The notes under the pieces: generated by a model | Database searches by the model: none | The model's input: the letters and a program-made list of their open reading frames with translations, nothing else | Told to the model about the DNA's origin: nothing | Source of the DNA: WHTI01 sp963826105 | GTDB lineage: Bacteria > Actinomycetota > CADDZG01 > WHSQ01 | NCBI GenBank assembly: GCA_963826105.1 | Contig: CAWGWA010000006.1 | Span: forward strand, 62,001-126,000 | DNA: 64,000 nucleotides | Reading direction: 5' to 3' | Made by a program: the position numbers and the translations under genes | Shown: piece after piece, positions 43,572-52,743 of the stretch | Position numbering within the stretch: the first letter of the stretch is position 1 | Layout: each line of letters starts with the position of its first letter

Positions 43572-44452
43572 AGCGCCTTCTGAAGGTCCTCCCGCTTCTC
43601 GGGGTCGCTCTTGTGGGGGCAGGCTTGCAGCTGCCCAGCTTGTATCGGAATCATCCCGCGACCCGAGGGGACGCTCACGGTTGGCCGATCTCCTTCCTCC
43701 AGTACGAGGGCTCCATCGAGAGCAATCTCCGTGGCTACCTTCTGGCGGCCGTCTGGATCGGTGGGGGCCTCCTCGCCGCGATCGCCATCCTCCGAAGGCG
43801 ACCCGCGGGGTTCGCGCCGGGCTTCGTTCTCGGTACCGGGCTCTTCGCGTTGGCCTCCTTCCTCGGCCTGACGCTCTCGATAACTCAGGAAGGCAGTGAA
43901 CCACAGGCCCCTGGTCGGCCGGCCCCGGATACTTCCTGGGTGTCGCGGGTGGTCTGCTGCTCATATTGACGGGCATCTTGCTCCGAGTCGATGGTTCGGA
44001 TGTGGCAACGCGCTCCAAGGTCGCGCCTTTCCTGGGAGTCGCCGTCATGGCCGCTGGATTGGTTACCCCGGTGATGTATCGCAACCATCCCGAGGCCGGG
44101 TCGGTCCGCGGCCAGATCGCGGAGCCGATCGTGAGTTTCGATGGTCACATAGGCGAGCTGCTGTTCGGATATCTGGTGGGGGCCGCGCTCGTCGGTGGTG
44201 GACTGTGGGCCGCGTGGGCGATACTCCGGAGCAAGAACTCATTCGCACCTTGGGGTCGGTTTCGCTCTTGGTTTGGGGGCTCTAGCGACATTCCTCGGGT
44301 ACGTGCTGTTGATCACCATGGGGCCCAACGAGGCGCCCTATCCGCAGGGAGGATTTTCCGTGGGGATCGGGTTCTTCCTCGGGATCCCGGGCGCGCTAGT
44401 TCTCGTTCTGGCCTGTCTTCCCAAGAGCGGACCGGTCGCTAACGCTACGTGA
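43568..44452 (+). CDS. internally duplicated membrane protein, frameshifted twice
   Basis: About 294 residues once repaired. Two halves repeat the same plan: LPLLGVALVGAGLQLPSLYR-NHP in the first and APFLGVAVMAAGLVTPVMYR-NHP in the second. Each is followed by a loop, a helix (YLLAAVWIGGGLLAAIAILR; YLVGAALVGGGLWAAWAILR) and a further pair of helices. The frame breaks near 43905-43925 (one-base loss) and 44250-44256 (one-base gain). No known family recognised. It is coupled to the preceding Cys-rich secreted protein. Confidence 0.65.
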
Positions 44453-45585
44453 GTGTCCGGCCGATCACGTAGCGCTGGATCTGGTTGGTGCCCTCCACGA
44501 TCTGTAGCGCTTTGGCCTCGCGCATGTAGCGTTCGACCGGGTACTCGGTGATGTATCCGTAGCCTCCGTGGAGCTGGACCGAGTCGGTCGTGACCCTCAT
44601 CGCGACATCGGTGCAGAAGAGCTTCGCTTGGGCCGCCTGGAGAGAGTAGTTGAGGCCGGCGTCGCGGAGCGCCGCGGCGTGACGGTACAGCCGTCGTCCG
44701 GCTTCGATCGCGGTGGACATGTCGGCGAGCATGAACTGGACACCCTCGTTGGCGGAGACCGGCTTGCCGAACTGCTCGCGCTCACCGGTGAACTTGAGCG
44801 CCTCGTCGAACGCCGCCTGCGCGACCCCGATCCCGCATGCCGCGATGCCGAGACGGCCGGAATCGAGTGACGCGAGCGCGACCTTGAAACCGTTCCCCTC
44901 ATCGGCGACCCGGCGAGATACGGGGACCTCGGCATCATCGAGCGACAGCATCCAGGTCGGCGACGAACGCCAGCCCATCTTGTCTTCCTTCTTCGAGCCA
45001 CCGAATCCGGGCGTCCCCTTCTCGACCAGGAACGACGAGATGCCCTGCGGGCCGGACTTCGCCGGTGCGGGCGAGGACGAGCACGACATCGGCCTCATCG
45101 CCGCGGGTGCAGAACACCTTGGTCCCCGAGAGCCGGTAGGAGTCTCCGTCCCGCACCGCCTTCGAGGTGAGGGCGGCCGCGTCCGACCCGGAGCTGGGCT
45201 CGGAGAGGGCATAGGCGCCGAACCACTCCCCCGCCGTGAGCTTCTCGAGGACCTCTTTCTTCTGATCTTCGGTTCCGAACTCGTTGATGGCGAATGCGCA
45301 CAGGGTGTGGACCGAGAGGCCGATGGCCAGCGCCAGATACGCGGTCGCCAGTTCCTCGACGATCAGGAGATAGGTCGAGTACGGCTGGCCCCCACCTCCG
45401 TGTTCCTCGGGGAACGGCACGCCGGTGAGGCCCAGCTCCGCAAGCTTGTTGTAGAGGGGTTTGGGATCCTCCGAGCGGGCCTCGTAGTCGATCGAGAGTG
45501 GCTTGGCTTCTGCAGTGGCGAACTCTCGTACCATCTGTACGAGTGCTCGCTGCTCGTCGTCGAGCAGCCGGATGTCCTGAGGCAT
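44445..45585 (-). CDS. acyl-CoA dehydrogenase, frameshifted
   Basis: FAD enzyme that introduces a 2,3-double bond into acyl-CoA. The N-terminal part (LLDDEQRALVQMVREFATAE; GVPFPEEHGGGGQPYSTYL; YALSEPSSGSDAAALTSKAV) and the C-terminal part (SSFLVEKGTPGFGG; GKPVSANEGVQFMLADM; LHGGYGYITEYPVERYMRE; IVEGTNQIQRYVI with the catalytic Glu) are in different frames; removing one base near 45055-45068 joins them to about 379 residues. ATG 45585 follows TATCCT by 7 nt (leaderless type). It is divergent from the glpD run. Confidence 0.9.
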
Positions 45586-45592
45586 GGGCCGC

Positions 45593-45598
45593 AGGATA
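45593..45598 (-). promoter_or_regulatory. candidate -10 (TATCCT) for acyl-CoA dehydrogenase
   Basis: TATCCT on the minus strand ends 7 nt before ATG 45585, with no ribosome-binding site between. Confidence 0.4.
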
Positions 45599-45639
45599 GT
45601 CGATGACCCGAAGCCCCCACGGAACGGAGCAGGACTGAG

Positions 45640-45811
45640 ATGAAGATCGAGGATCGGACGGGTGAGCCACTGTCGGTGGCGACCGTGACCGTTGGTCCCG
45701 AGGAGATCATCGATCTCTTGCAAGGGCTCGCCGACGTCGTCGAGGGCAAGCGCCCGCACCTCCACTTCGCACAGACGGACGGGCCCCAACTCGTCGTGAA
45801 GCTTGCACACG
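45640..45811 (+). CDS. small hypothetical protein without its own stop
   Basis: From ATG 45640 about 57 residues look coding (KIEDRTGEPLSVATVTVGPE, then EIIDLLQGLADVVEGKRPHL and TDGPQLVVKLAHD). After 45811 the frame becomes arginine-rich and runs without a stop into glpD, while a different frame codes for a small membrane protein. A stop or frame change may have been lost through a one-base error. No family recognised. The end given marks where coding character stops. Confidence 0.4.
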
Positions 45812-45940
45812 ATGGTCGACGCCGATCCGATCGAGCGCCAGATGGACTGGTGGGTCGGCCCTCTCGTGCTCGTGGTCGCAGTCTTCTCCCTGATCGGAGC
45901 GATCACCCTGGTCCGATGGGGAGCGGGACTGATCGGATGA
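45812..45940 (+). CDS. small single-helix membrane protein
   Basis: A 42-residue frame: a polar N-terminus (MVDADPIERQMDWW), one clear membrane helix (GPLVLVVAVFSLIGAITLVR) and a short end (WGAGLIG). Its TGA overlaps the ATG of glpD (ATGA), a typical sign of a real coupled gene. It could equally be the C-terminal part of the preceding frame if one base is extra. Function unknown. Confidence 0.5.
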   Translation: MVDADPIERQMDWWVGPLVLVVAVFSLIGAITLVRWGAGLIG

Positions 45941-47601
45941 CGTCCAGTCCCACCGCCAATCCCGGCGGCATCGGCTCTCGGGATGTCTCGTTCGAGAAGC
46001 TGACCTCGGGCACGACCGAGCCCTTCGACCTCCTAGTCGTTGGTGGCGGTATCACGGGGGCTGGGATCGCTCTCGACGCGTCGTCACGCGGACTCCGAGT
46101 CGCGCTGGTGGAACGGAACGATTTCGCCGCCGGCACATCGAGCAAGTCGTCCAAGTTGGTTCACGGTGGACTCCGCTATCTCGAGCAACGTGAGTTCGGC
46201 CTCGTCCGAGAAGCGGTCACCGAGCGCGACCTGCTGCGCCGTCTCGCCCCGCATCTCGTCGAACCGGTCCCCTTCGCACTCCCGATCACCGGACGTCAGA
46301 TGCGCGTCAAGTTCGGCGTTGGGTTGTGGGCGTACGACGCGCTGGCGTCGTTCCGTGGCAATCAGATCCACAAGCACCTGAGCACGGAGGAGACCGAAGA
46401 CATGCTTCCCGCCCTTCCCAAGGGGAAGGTGGCCGGCGGATTCCTCTACTACGACTGCAAGACCGACGACGCGCGACTCGTCATGGAGGTTCTCGTCGCC
46501 GCGGTCAGGCTCGGTGCCGTTGTCTGCAACTACTCTCCCGTGATCGGTATGGAGAGCAACGATCAGGGCTGTGAAGCAACGGTGCAGGACTCGCTGAGCG
46601 GAGACATCGCCCGGATCAAGGCGAAGCGCGCGGTGGTCGCCGGAGGCGTGTGGGCGGACCGCATCGAGAACCTCCTCCATCCTGACGCCGAGGATCGACT
46701 GCGGCCGTCGAAGGGGATCCACCTTCTGTTCAGCCGAACGGACGTGCCCGTCGGAGATGCTGCCGCTCTGATCCCCGATGCCGAGCGCGAACGGATGCTG
46801 TTCGTGATCCCGTGGCTGGATTCGGTGTTGGTCGGGACTACTGATACCGAGTATTCGGGGGAGATCGACTCCCCCACCGTTGACGAGGGCGACCGCAAGT
46901 ACGTGCTCGATGCATTGAACTCGGTCTTCCACCTCGATCTCTCAGAGGCAGACATCGCCGGCGCCTACGCGGGGCTCCGGCCGTTGGTGAAGGGCAAGGA
47001 GGGGGCGACCGCCGATCTCTCTCGCAGGCATTCGGTTTATGACGTTGCTCCCTCGGTCATCGGGATCACCGGGGGGAAGCTGACGACGTGGCGCAAGATG
47101 GCCGAGGACGCGGTCGACCGGTTGGCCGAGGAACTCGAAGCTCCCCGAGGCTCACGAACGGAGCACATCAAGCTCGGCACCAGTGATGTTGCGTCTCTGA
47201 ACCTGGCGCTCGGACGTCGTGCCGAGCGCTTGAGCCTCCCCGACGCGACGGTGCGCTCGCTGGTTCGCTCCTACGGCGACCGGGCCCTCAATGTCCTGGA
47301 CGTCGCAGAGGAGACCGGACTCACCGACCCACTCGTCCCCGGCCATCCGATGTTGGCTGCGGAGGCGGCTTACACGGCTCGCTCCGAGATGGCCGTGCGC
47401 TTGACCGATCTGCTGTCTCGCCGCACGCGCCTCTCTCTGACCAATCGCGAAGCGGGACTCGGCCCGGGCTCGAGAGCGGTCGAGATCTTGGCATCGGAGC
47501 ATGGGTGGACTGAATCCACCGGCAAGATAGAGACGGTGACCCATAGAGATGCGGTCGAGCGGGAACGCGGACTCTCTCTCCCCGTGCCCGAGGCCGGCTA
47601 A
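45937..47601 (+). CDS. glpD: glycerol-3-phosphate dehydrogenase (FAD, respiratory type)
   Basis: Membrane-associated flavoenzyme that oxidises sn-glycerol-3-phosphate to DHAP and feeds electrons to quinone. The 554-residue protein has the FAD fold FDLLVVGGGITGAGIALDAS, then TSSKSSKLVHGGLRYLEQ, LRPSKGIHLLFSR, VPWLDSV-like IPWLDSVLVGTTDTEYSG and SVIGITGGKLTTWRKMAED. ATG 45937 overlaps the small membrane ORF stop; the frame is open upstream, but that part is not glpD-like. An alpha/beta hydrolase gene starts on the base after its stop. Confidence 0.95.
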   Translation: MTSSPTANPGGIGSRDVSFEKLTSGTTEPFDLLVVGGGITGAGIALDASSRGLRVALVERNDFAAGTSSKSSKLVHGGLRYLEQREFGLVREAVTERDLLRRLAPHLVEPVPFALPITGRQMRVKFGVGLWAYDALASFRGNQIHKHLSTEETEDMLPALPKGKVAGGFLYYDCKTDDARLVMEVLVAAVRLGAVVCNYSPVIGMESNDQGCEATVQDSLSGDIARIKAKRAVVAGGVWADRIENLLHPDAEDRLRPSKGIHLLFSRTDVPVGDAAALIPDAERERMLFVIPWLDSVLVGTTDTEYSGEIDSPTVDEGDRKYVLDALNSVFHLDLSEADIAGAYAGLRPLVKGKEGATADLSRRHSVYDVAPSVIGITGGKLTTWRKMAEDAVDRLAEELEAPRGSRTEHIKLGTSDVASLNLALGRRAERLSLPDATVRSLVRSYGDRALNVLDVAEETGLTDPLVPGHPMLAAEAAYTARSEMAVRLTDLLSRRTRLSLTNREAGLGPGSRAVEILASEHGWTESTGKIETVTHRDAVERERGLSLPVPEAG

Positions 47602-48489
47602 GTGGAGGAAACGCAGGGGTCGGTCGACTCGTTCGACGGGACTTCACTCGCAACCCGTCAGTTGGGAGACACGGCCTTACCTCCCCTGCTACTGGTTCCC
47701 GCGGTCGGGTCCAATCTCGCCCCCTGGCGCAGGGTGATCCCTCGGCTGCTGGAGCAACGCCATCTCGTTACCTGGGACCTCAGGGGACTGCACGCGTCGG
47801 GCCCGCCCGCGACCGGGTATCAGGACGCAGGAGCGAGCGCCGAGGATGCCGTCGCCGTGATGGACGACGCGGGCATCGACTCAGCACCGGTGATCGCATG
47901 GAGCACCGGAGGGCGCATCGCGATCGAGCTGGCCTTTAGATATCCGGAGAGAGTGACGGGCCTCACGCTGATCTGTGGCATGAACGGTTATCCGTTGTCC
48001 CGACTTCTCAGGCACTTCGATCTGCCGGTCGTGCTGCCGACGCTCGCCGGGATCGGCAAACACTTCCCCACGCTCTTCGGCAAGGCCCTTGACGGGTTGA
48101 GCTCCCGGCCAGAACTCGCAGGGATCGTTCGTCAGTCGGGCATGCTCGCTCCGACCGCGGACGTTGCCGCCTTCGTCGACATGCTCAAGGGAACAGCTGA
48201 GTGCGACCCCAAGGCGTTCCTTGCGAGCTACGAGAAGATCGCCGGCGACCCTTCCCCCGAGGCCCTCGATGGGATCGAGGCACCGACGATGTTGATCCTC
48301 GGCAGCAAGGACCGGTTCACGTCACGCGGGATCTCCGAGCAGATCGCATCGGCACTCCCCGGTTCTGTGATCCACGATTACGAAGGAGCGACGCACTTCC
48401 TGCCGCTCGAGTTCCCCGCCCGGCTGGCGGGCGACATCACCGCGTTCCTGGCGACGCTACCCAGCCCGTCGACTCAGGAAGTCCCGTAG
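47602..48489 (+). CDS. alpha/beta hydrolase
   Basis: A 295-residue alpha/beta-hydrolase: LLLVPAVGSNLAPWRRVIP near the start (oxyanion region), nucleophile elbow IAWSTGGRIAIEL (Ser), acid in LGSKDRF and His in YEGATHFLPLE, a complete triad. The GTG directly follows the glpD stop. Its 3' end overlaps the convergent hydrolase gene by 33 bp. It may act on a glycerolipid given glpD, but the substrate is not known. Confidence 0.88.
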   Translation: MEETQGSVDSFDGTSLATRQLGDTALPPLLLVPAVGSNLAPWRRVIPRLLEQRHLVTWDLRGLHASGPPATGYQDAGASAEDAVAVMDDAGIDSAPVIAWSTGGRIAIELAFRYPERVTGLTLICGMNGYPLSRLLRHFDLPVVLPTLAGIGKHFPTLFGKALDGLSSRPELAGIVRQSGMLAPTADVAAFVDMLKGTAECDPKAFLASYEKIAGDPSPEALDGIEAPTMLILGSKDRFTSRGISEQIASALPGSVIHDYEGATHFLPLEFPARLAGDITAFLATLPSPSTQEVP

Positions 48490-49236
48490 AACTTCGTTCA
48501 CCTTCTCTGGATGGCTGAGGTTAGCCGCGTGGCCCGCCCCACTGATAATGGTGAGGCCATCGCACTCAGGGAGTCCGTCGCATAGCCGTTGCGCCAGCTC
48601 CACCGAGATAGCTATGTCGGTATCGCCGTGAACGATCGCCACCGGCTGCGTGATCTGGGGAAGTTGATCGTGGATGTCTTCTCTGCCGATCAGGGTTCGG
48701 AACGGCTCGGTGATGGTGGCTCCGGGGCGTGCGAGCCACTTGGCGACCCATGGCTCGTGATCGGCCGTCCCGACGATGATGCCGGCGACGGTTCGTGCGA
48801 GGTCCTCGGTCGGCTGCAGCGTCCACGCTTCCACCATGCCTTCGTAGATGGGCAGCATGGCCGGGTCTTCAGGCCCGGCCTGAGAGTCGATGATGAAGAG
48901 ACCACGGACCCTGTCCGGCGCAGTCAACGCGGCCCGCAGGCCGAGGAAGCCTCCCTGCGACATGCCGACGACGGTGGCGCTGTCGATCGCACAGGCGTCC
49001 ATGACCGCCAGAAGGTCGTCGGCGGAGTCCCAGTACGTGAACGGACCGTTCGCCTCGGTCGCACCGAAACCGCGCTGGTCCCACGTTACGCAGCGGTAAT
49101 CGCCTTTGAGGGCCTCGACCTGAGGGTCGAACATCTCGTGATCCATGAGGAAGCCGTGACTGAAGATGACGGGTGGGCCATCGCCTCCGTGATCCCAATA
49201 GTGGATATCGACGCCGGCGTTCTCGGTGACCGGCAT
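48457..49236 (-). CDS. alpha/beta hydrolase
   Basis: A 259-residue alpha/beta-hydrolase: PPVIFSHGFLMDHEMFDPQV (HG oxyanion motif), CVTWDQRGFGATEA, nucleophile VVGMSQGGFLGLR (Ser), acid in VHGDTDIA and His in SGAGHAANLSHPEK. Last gene of the minus-strand run that begins with helY. Its ATG overlaps the lipid kinase stop (ATGA). It resembles peroxidase/esterase-type hydrolases such as 3-oxoadipate enol-lactonase relatives, but no specific substrate is supported. Confidence 0.88.
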   Translation of the reverse strand: MPVTENAGVDIHYWDHGGDGPPVIFSHGFLMDHEMFDPQVEALKGDYRCVTWDQRGFGATEANGPFTYWDSADDLLAVMDACAIDSATVVGMSQGGFLGLRAALTAPDRVRGLFIIDSQAGPEDPAMLPIYEGMVEAWTLQPTEDLARTVAGIIVGTADHEPWVAKWLARPGATITEPFRTLIGREDIHDQLPQITQPVAIVHGDTDIAISVELAQRLCDGLPECDGLTIISGAGHAANLSHPEKVNEVLRDFLSRRAG

Positions 49237-50165
49237 CAGACCTTCAACCTGATGATGTCTCGAAGAACCTCGAACTGAGCCGGCGTTTCACCGAGGAGTT
49301 CGCCGTCGGCCTCGACCGGGAGGGGGCGGTCCGCGGTGATCGAGCACCGAACGCGCTTCGCCTCGAGGATGTCCGGGTGTGGCAGGTGCTGACCCTTGTA
49401 GACCTTGGGGAGGATCGCGACCGACTCGCGCTTGCGGGCGTGCTCAACTTGGATGTCGAGGAGCCCGTCGGTCGGAGCGGCCTTGGGCGCGATCTTCATG
49501 CCGCCGCCGAAGAACTGACCGTTGGCGACGACCATGTTGTTCATCGGACCCTCGTACTTCTTGTCCACGAGATCGACGACCACGTTTGCGGACTTGTGCT
49601 TGAAGAGGGTCAGCCAGAAGGCGAAGAAGTAGATCGTCGGGCCCATCCAACGAGGCATACGGGCGGCCTTGCCCACGGTTGCGGCACCGATCCCCACCTC
49701 GGCGATGTTGGGGAAGTACCGGGTGGTCTCGACGCCGTCCTTCATGAAGGTGACCTTCCCGATATCGATAGTGAATGACTCATCGCCATCGAGGTGGGAG
49801 ACCGCGTGGGCGGGCGTCGCCGGGATACCGAACGTCTTGATGAAGTCGCAGCCAGAACCGGCTGCAACGACGCCGAGAACCGCGTCGGGGTTGACGGCCT
49901 TGTCGTCGACGATCATCCCGTTGACCACCTCGTGCACGGTCCCATCGCCCCCCACCGCCACGATGAAACGCGAACCGCGCTCGAGCGCCTCGCGTGCCAA
50001 CTGGGAGGCGTGCCCGGGGCCTTCCGTATGGAAGACCTCGTAGGGCAACTCGCGCAGCCTCAGGTTCTTCTCGACCTCGGGAAGAGCCTTGCCGACCCCT
50101 CCGTTGCCAGACCGGGAGTTGCAGATCAGAGTGATGGTCCCGAAGGGGCTCCGTTCGGAGGTCAC
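49236..50165 (-). CDS. diacylglycerol/lipid kinase (YegS/Rv2252-like)
   Basis: Soluble or membrane-associated lipid kinase. It has LICNSRSGNGGVGKALPEVE, the nucleotide-binding VAVGGDGTVHEVVNGMIVDD, VVAAGSGCDFIKTFGIP and ANGQFFGGGMKIAPKAAPTD, all DAGK-catalytic-domain blocks, and a C-terminal beta-domain ending EADGELLGETPAQFEVL. GTG 50165 overlaps the preceding stop (GTGA) and gives 309 residues; the frame extends upstream only within the neighbour. In M. tuberculosis a DAG kinase (Rv2252) follows an AGPS-like flavoprotein (Rv2251) in the same way. Confidence 0.9.
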   Translation of the reverse strand: MTSERSPFGTITLICNSRSGNGGVGKALPEVEKNLRLRELPYEVFHTEGPGHASQLAREALERGSRFIVAVGGDGTVHEVVNGMIVDDKAVNPDAVLGVVAAGSGCDFIKTFGIPATPAHAVSHLDGDESFTIDIGKVTFMKDGVETTRYFPNIAEVGIGAATVGKAARMPRWMGPTIYFFAFWLTLFKHKSANVVVDLVDKKYEGPMNNMVVANGQFFGGGMKIAPKAAPTDGLLDIQVEHARKRESVAILPKVYKGQHLPHPDILEAKRVRCSITADRPLPVEADGELLGETPAQFEVLRDIIRLKV

Positions 50166-51547
50166 AGACCCATCACTCCCGGGTTCATGATCCCCTTCGG
50201 ATCGATCGCCTTCTTGATCAGGCGCAACACCTCGAACCACTCCCCCAGCTCCTCTTCTATCCACCCGGCTCGGACGCGCCCGACGCCGTGGTGGTGACTG
50301 ATAGTGCCACCTGCGTCGAGTGTCGTCCGCATGGCGATCTCCCACCACTTCCGGTCGAGCTCTTCGGCCTCGGCATCTGACTCGCACATCGAGCCCATCG
50401 TGAAGTACAAGCACGCTCCGTCCGGGTAGACGTGGGACACGTGGCATCCGACCAGTTGCGCTGACCCCGACAATGCCTCCTTGACCGAGTGGTAGAGGTC
50501 ACGAAGTACGGTCCAGGTCCCCGCCACCTCGATCGTGTCGACGATCCCATGGGGACCAAGCAGTCCCTCCCCCGCCATGACTTTGCGGAACTCCTCGACC
50601 GCATCGTTGCGATGCTCCCACCAGTGAGCTACGAGAGCAGTGTTGCCGGGCGTGCCGTCGATGAGTTCGGCGGCCCGACTCCTGCGCTGCTCCGAGTCAT
50701 CGCCGTCGAAGGAGCACAGGAGCAAGGGACCCATCGGCTCGTTCGGGTGATGGCGGAGGAACAGAGCGGCATCCTCGGGGTCGTAGAGACGAACCATGGT
50801 CGGGCCGAGATCGGATCCCGCCAGGGCCCGGCACGCCTTGACGCCGTCGGCCATGTGCTCGAAACGCTGACAGAGGTCGGCCCGGTCGGTCGGAAGCGGA
50901 AACACTCGCAGGGTCACCTCGGTGACGACCCCGAGCGCGCCCTCGGAGCCGATGAGAAGCCCGGCGAGATCGGGCCCGGTGGACCTCCGGGGCGCCGTCT
51001 TGGTGCGAACGATCCGGCCGCCGGGGAGGACGGCCTCGAGACCGCGGACCAGATCTTCGATACCGCCGTACTTGGCGGACAACTGGCCGCAAGCGCGCGT
51101 GGCAACCCATCCTCCGACCGTAGAGATGTCGACCGACTGGGGTTCGTGGCCGAGGAGGTAGCCCGCACTTGCGAGATGGTCGCGTAGAGCCGGGCCGGTC
51201 ACACCCGCTCCCGCAGTGACGAGGCCGCTCTTCTCATCGACATCGGAGATCGAATTCAATCGTTCGAGGTCGAGCACTACAGCGCCGTCCGGCTCGATCC
51301 CGCGCACGACGCTCGAGCCTCCCCCGAACGGGACGACCGCGATGGCGTTTTCCTGCGCCCATTCGAGGATCGCGGCGACCTCGGCGGTATCCCTTGGTCG
51401 AACGACGACGGATGGACCCGGGCCTGGTGTCCCCATGCGGTCATGGAGTAGTGCGCCGGGGAACCAGTCGTGCGTGTGACCGGCGAGTCCTTCGGGCGAA
51501 TCGTCGACCGCGCCGGCCCCGAGCATGGTCCTCAGCGCGTCGAGCAT
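50162..51547 (-). CDS. FAD-binding oxidase, alkyldihydroxyacetonephosphate synthase-like
   Basis: VAO-family flavoprotein of 461 residues. It has the FAD-binding PFGGGSSVVRGIEPDGAVVL, PQSVDISTVGGWVATRACGQ, LLIGSEGALGVVTEVTLRVF, and the C-terminal GGTISHHHGVGRVRAGWIEE with the HHH motif of alkyl-DHAP synthases. That enzyme makes ether lipids; bacterial members such as Rv2251 are not proven to. ATG 51547 overlaps the thiolase stop. The neighbouring lipid kinase and nearby glpD support a glycerolipid role. Confidence 0.88.
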   Translation of the reverse strand: MLDALRTMLGAGAVDDSPEGLAGHTHDWFPGALLHDRMGTPGPGPSVVVRPRDTAEVAAILEWAQENAIAVVPFGGGSSVVRGIEPDGAVVLDLERLNSISDVDEKSGLVTAGAGVTGPALRDHLASAGYLLGHEPQSVDISTVGGWVATRACGQLSAKYGGIEDLVRGLEAVLPGGRIVRTKTAPRRSTGPDLAGLLIGSEGALGVVTEVTLRVFPLPTDRADLCQRFEHMADGVKACRALAGSDLGPTMVRLYDPEDAALFLRHHPNEPMGPLLLCSFDGDDSEQRRSRAAELIDGTPGNTALVAHWWEHRNDAVEEFRKVMAGEGLLGPHGIVDTIEVAGTWTVLRDLYHSVKEALSGSAQLVGCHVSHVYPDGACLYFTMGSMCESDAEAEELDRKWWEIAMRTTLDAGGTISHHHGVGRVRAGWIEEELGEWFEVLRLIKKAIDPKGIMNPGVMGL

Positions 51548-52743
51548 CAGACCCGCTCGATGATGGTGGCGATGCCTTGGCCCACTCCGATGCACATCGT
51601 CGCAAGGCCGTAGCGCACCTCTCTACGTTTCATCTCGTGCACGAGGGTGGTGAGGATGCGAGCACCCGAGCAGCCGAGTGGGTGACCAAGCGCGATCGCA
51701 CCTCCGTTGACGTTGACCCGTTCCATGTCGAGACCGAGCTCTCGTACGCACGCGATCGATTGAGCCGCGAACGCCTCGTTCAATTCGACGAGTTCGATGT
51801 CATCGATCGAGAGACCGGCGCGTTCGAGGACCTTCCGGGTCGCGAGCACCGGACCGATACCCATAACGCGGGGCTCGACCCCTGCTACCGCGGTCGCCAC
51901 GATGCGTGCCATCGGGGTCCACCCGTTGCTATCGAGCGCCGTTTGCGAGGACAAGAGAACCGATGACGCACCATCGTTGATGCCCGACGAGTTGCCGGCG
52001 GTGACTACTCCACCGTCCTTGAATGCGGGCTTGAGCCGCGCCAGCCGCTCCATGGAGGTGTCCGGGCGAGGCGGCTCGTCCTGATCGACCACGATAGGGC
52101 CACCCTTCTGCTGCGGGACCTCGATCGGGACGATCTCGTCCTTGAACCGGCCCCCGTCCCGAGCGTTGACCGCACGCTGGTGGCTTCGAAGGGCGAACTC
52201 ATCCCCCTCCTCGCGGGAGATGTTCCATTGCTCGGCGACGTTCTCAGCGGTTTGCCCCATGCCTTCGATCCCGTACATCGCCTCGAGTGCGGGGTTCGGG
52301 AACCTCCAGCCCATCGTGGTGTCGTAGACCTCGGTCCGGCGATCGAATGCGGTGGTCGCCTTGGGCATCACGAAAGGGGCTCGGGTCATGGATTCAGACC
52401 CACCGGCAATCACCACGTCCGCCTCACCGGCGACGATCTGGCGCCCGGCCGAGTTCACCGCCTCGAGACCGGATCCGCATAGGCGGTTGACGGTCGCTCC
52501 GGGCACCGACACCGGGAGCCCGGCAAGCAGGAGGGCCATGCGGGCGACGTTGCGGTTGTCTTCCCCAGCCTGGTTGGCGGCGCCCCAAACGACGTCCTCG
52601 ACCGTCGCCCCATCGACTGAGTTGCGCGCCACGATCTCGGAGATCACATGGGCGGCCATGTCGTCGGGTCTGATGGAGGCGAGGACGCCGCCGAACCGGC
52701 CCATGGGAGTTCGGATCGCATCGACGATGTAAGCGTCATCCAT
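51547..52743 (-). CDS. acetyl-CoA acetyltransferase (thiolase)
   Basis: Thiolase of 398 residues that condenses or cleaves acyl-CoAs. The nucleophile Cys lies in VNRLCGSGLEAVNSAG, the second His in AIALGHPLGCSGARI and the second Cys in LATMCIGVGQG; the covering loop has AGGSESMTRAPFVMPK. ATG 52743 follows the HAD gene with an 8-bp overlap. Whether it works in beta-oxidation (3-ketoacyl-CoA) or in acetoacetyl-CoA formation cannot be told. Confidence 0.92.
   Translation of the reverse strand: MDDAYIVDAIRTPMGRFGGVLASIRPDDMAAHVISEIVARNSVDGATVEDVVWGAANQAGEDNRNVARMALLLAGLPVSVPGATVNRLCGSGLEAVNSAGRQIVAGEADVVIAGGSESMTRAPFVMPKATTAFDRRTEVYDTTMGWRFPNPALEAMYGIEGMGQTAENVAEQWNISREEGDEFALRSHQRAVNARDGGRFKDEIVPIEVPQQKGGPIVVDQDEPPRPDTSMERLARLKPAFKDGGVVTAGNSSGINDGASSVLLSSQTALDSNGWTPMARIVATAVAGVEPRVMGIGPVLATRKVLERAGLSIDDIELVELNEAFAAQSIACVRELGLDMERVNVNGGAIALGHPLGCSGARILTTLVHEMKRREVRYGLATMCIGVGQGIATIIERV

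Noticed and set aside
45640..47601. 653-residue GlpD with a long N-terminal extension
   Set aside because: The extension is Arg-rich nonsense between 45812 and 45936, and a coupled small ORF ends at the normal glpD ATG. The open frame is accidental.
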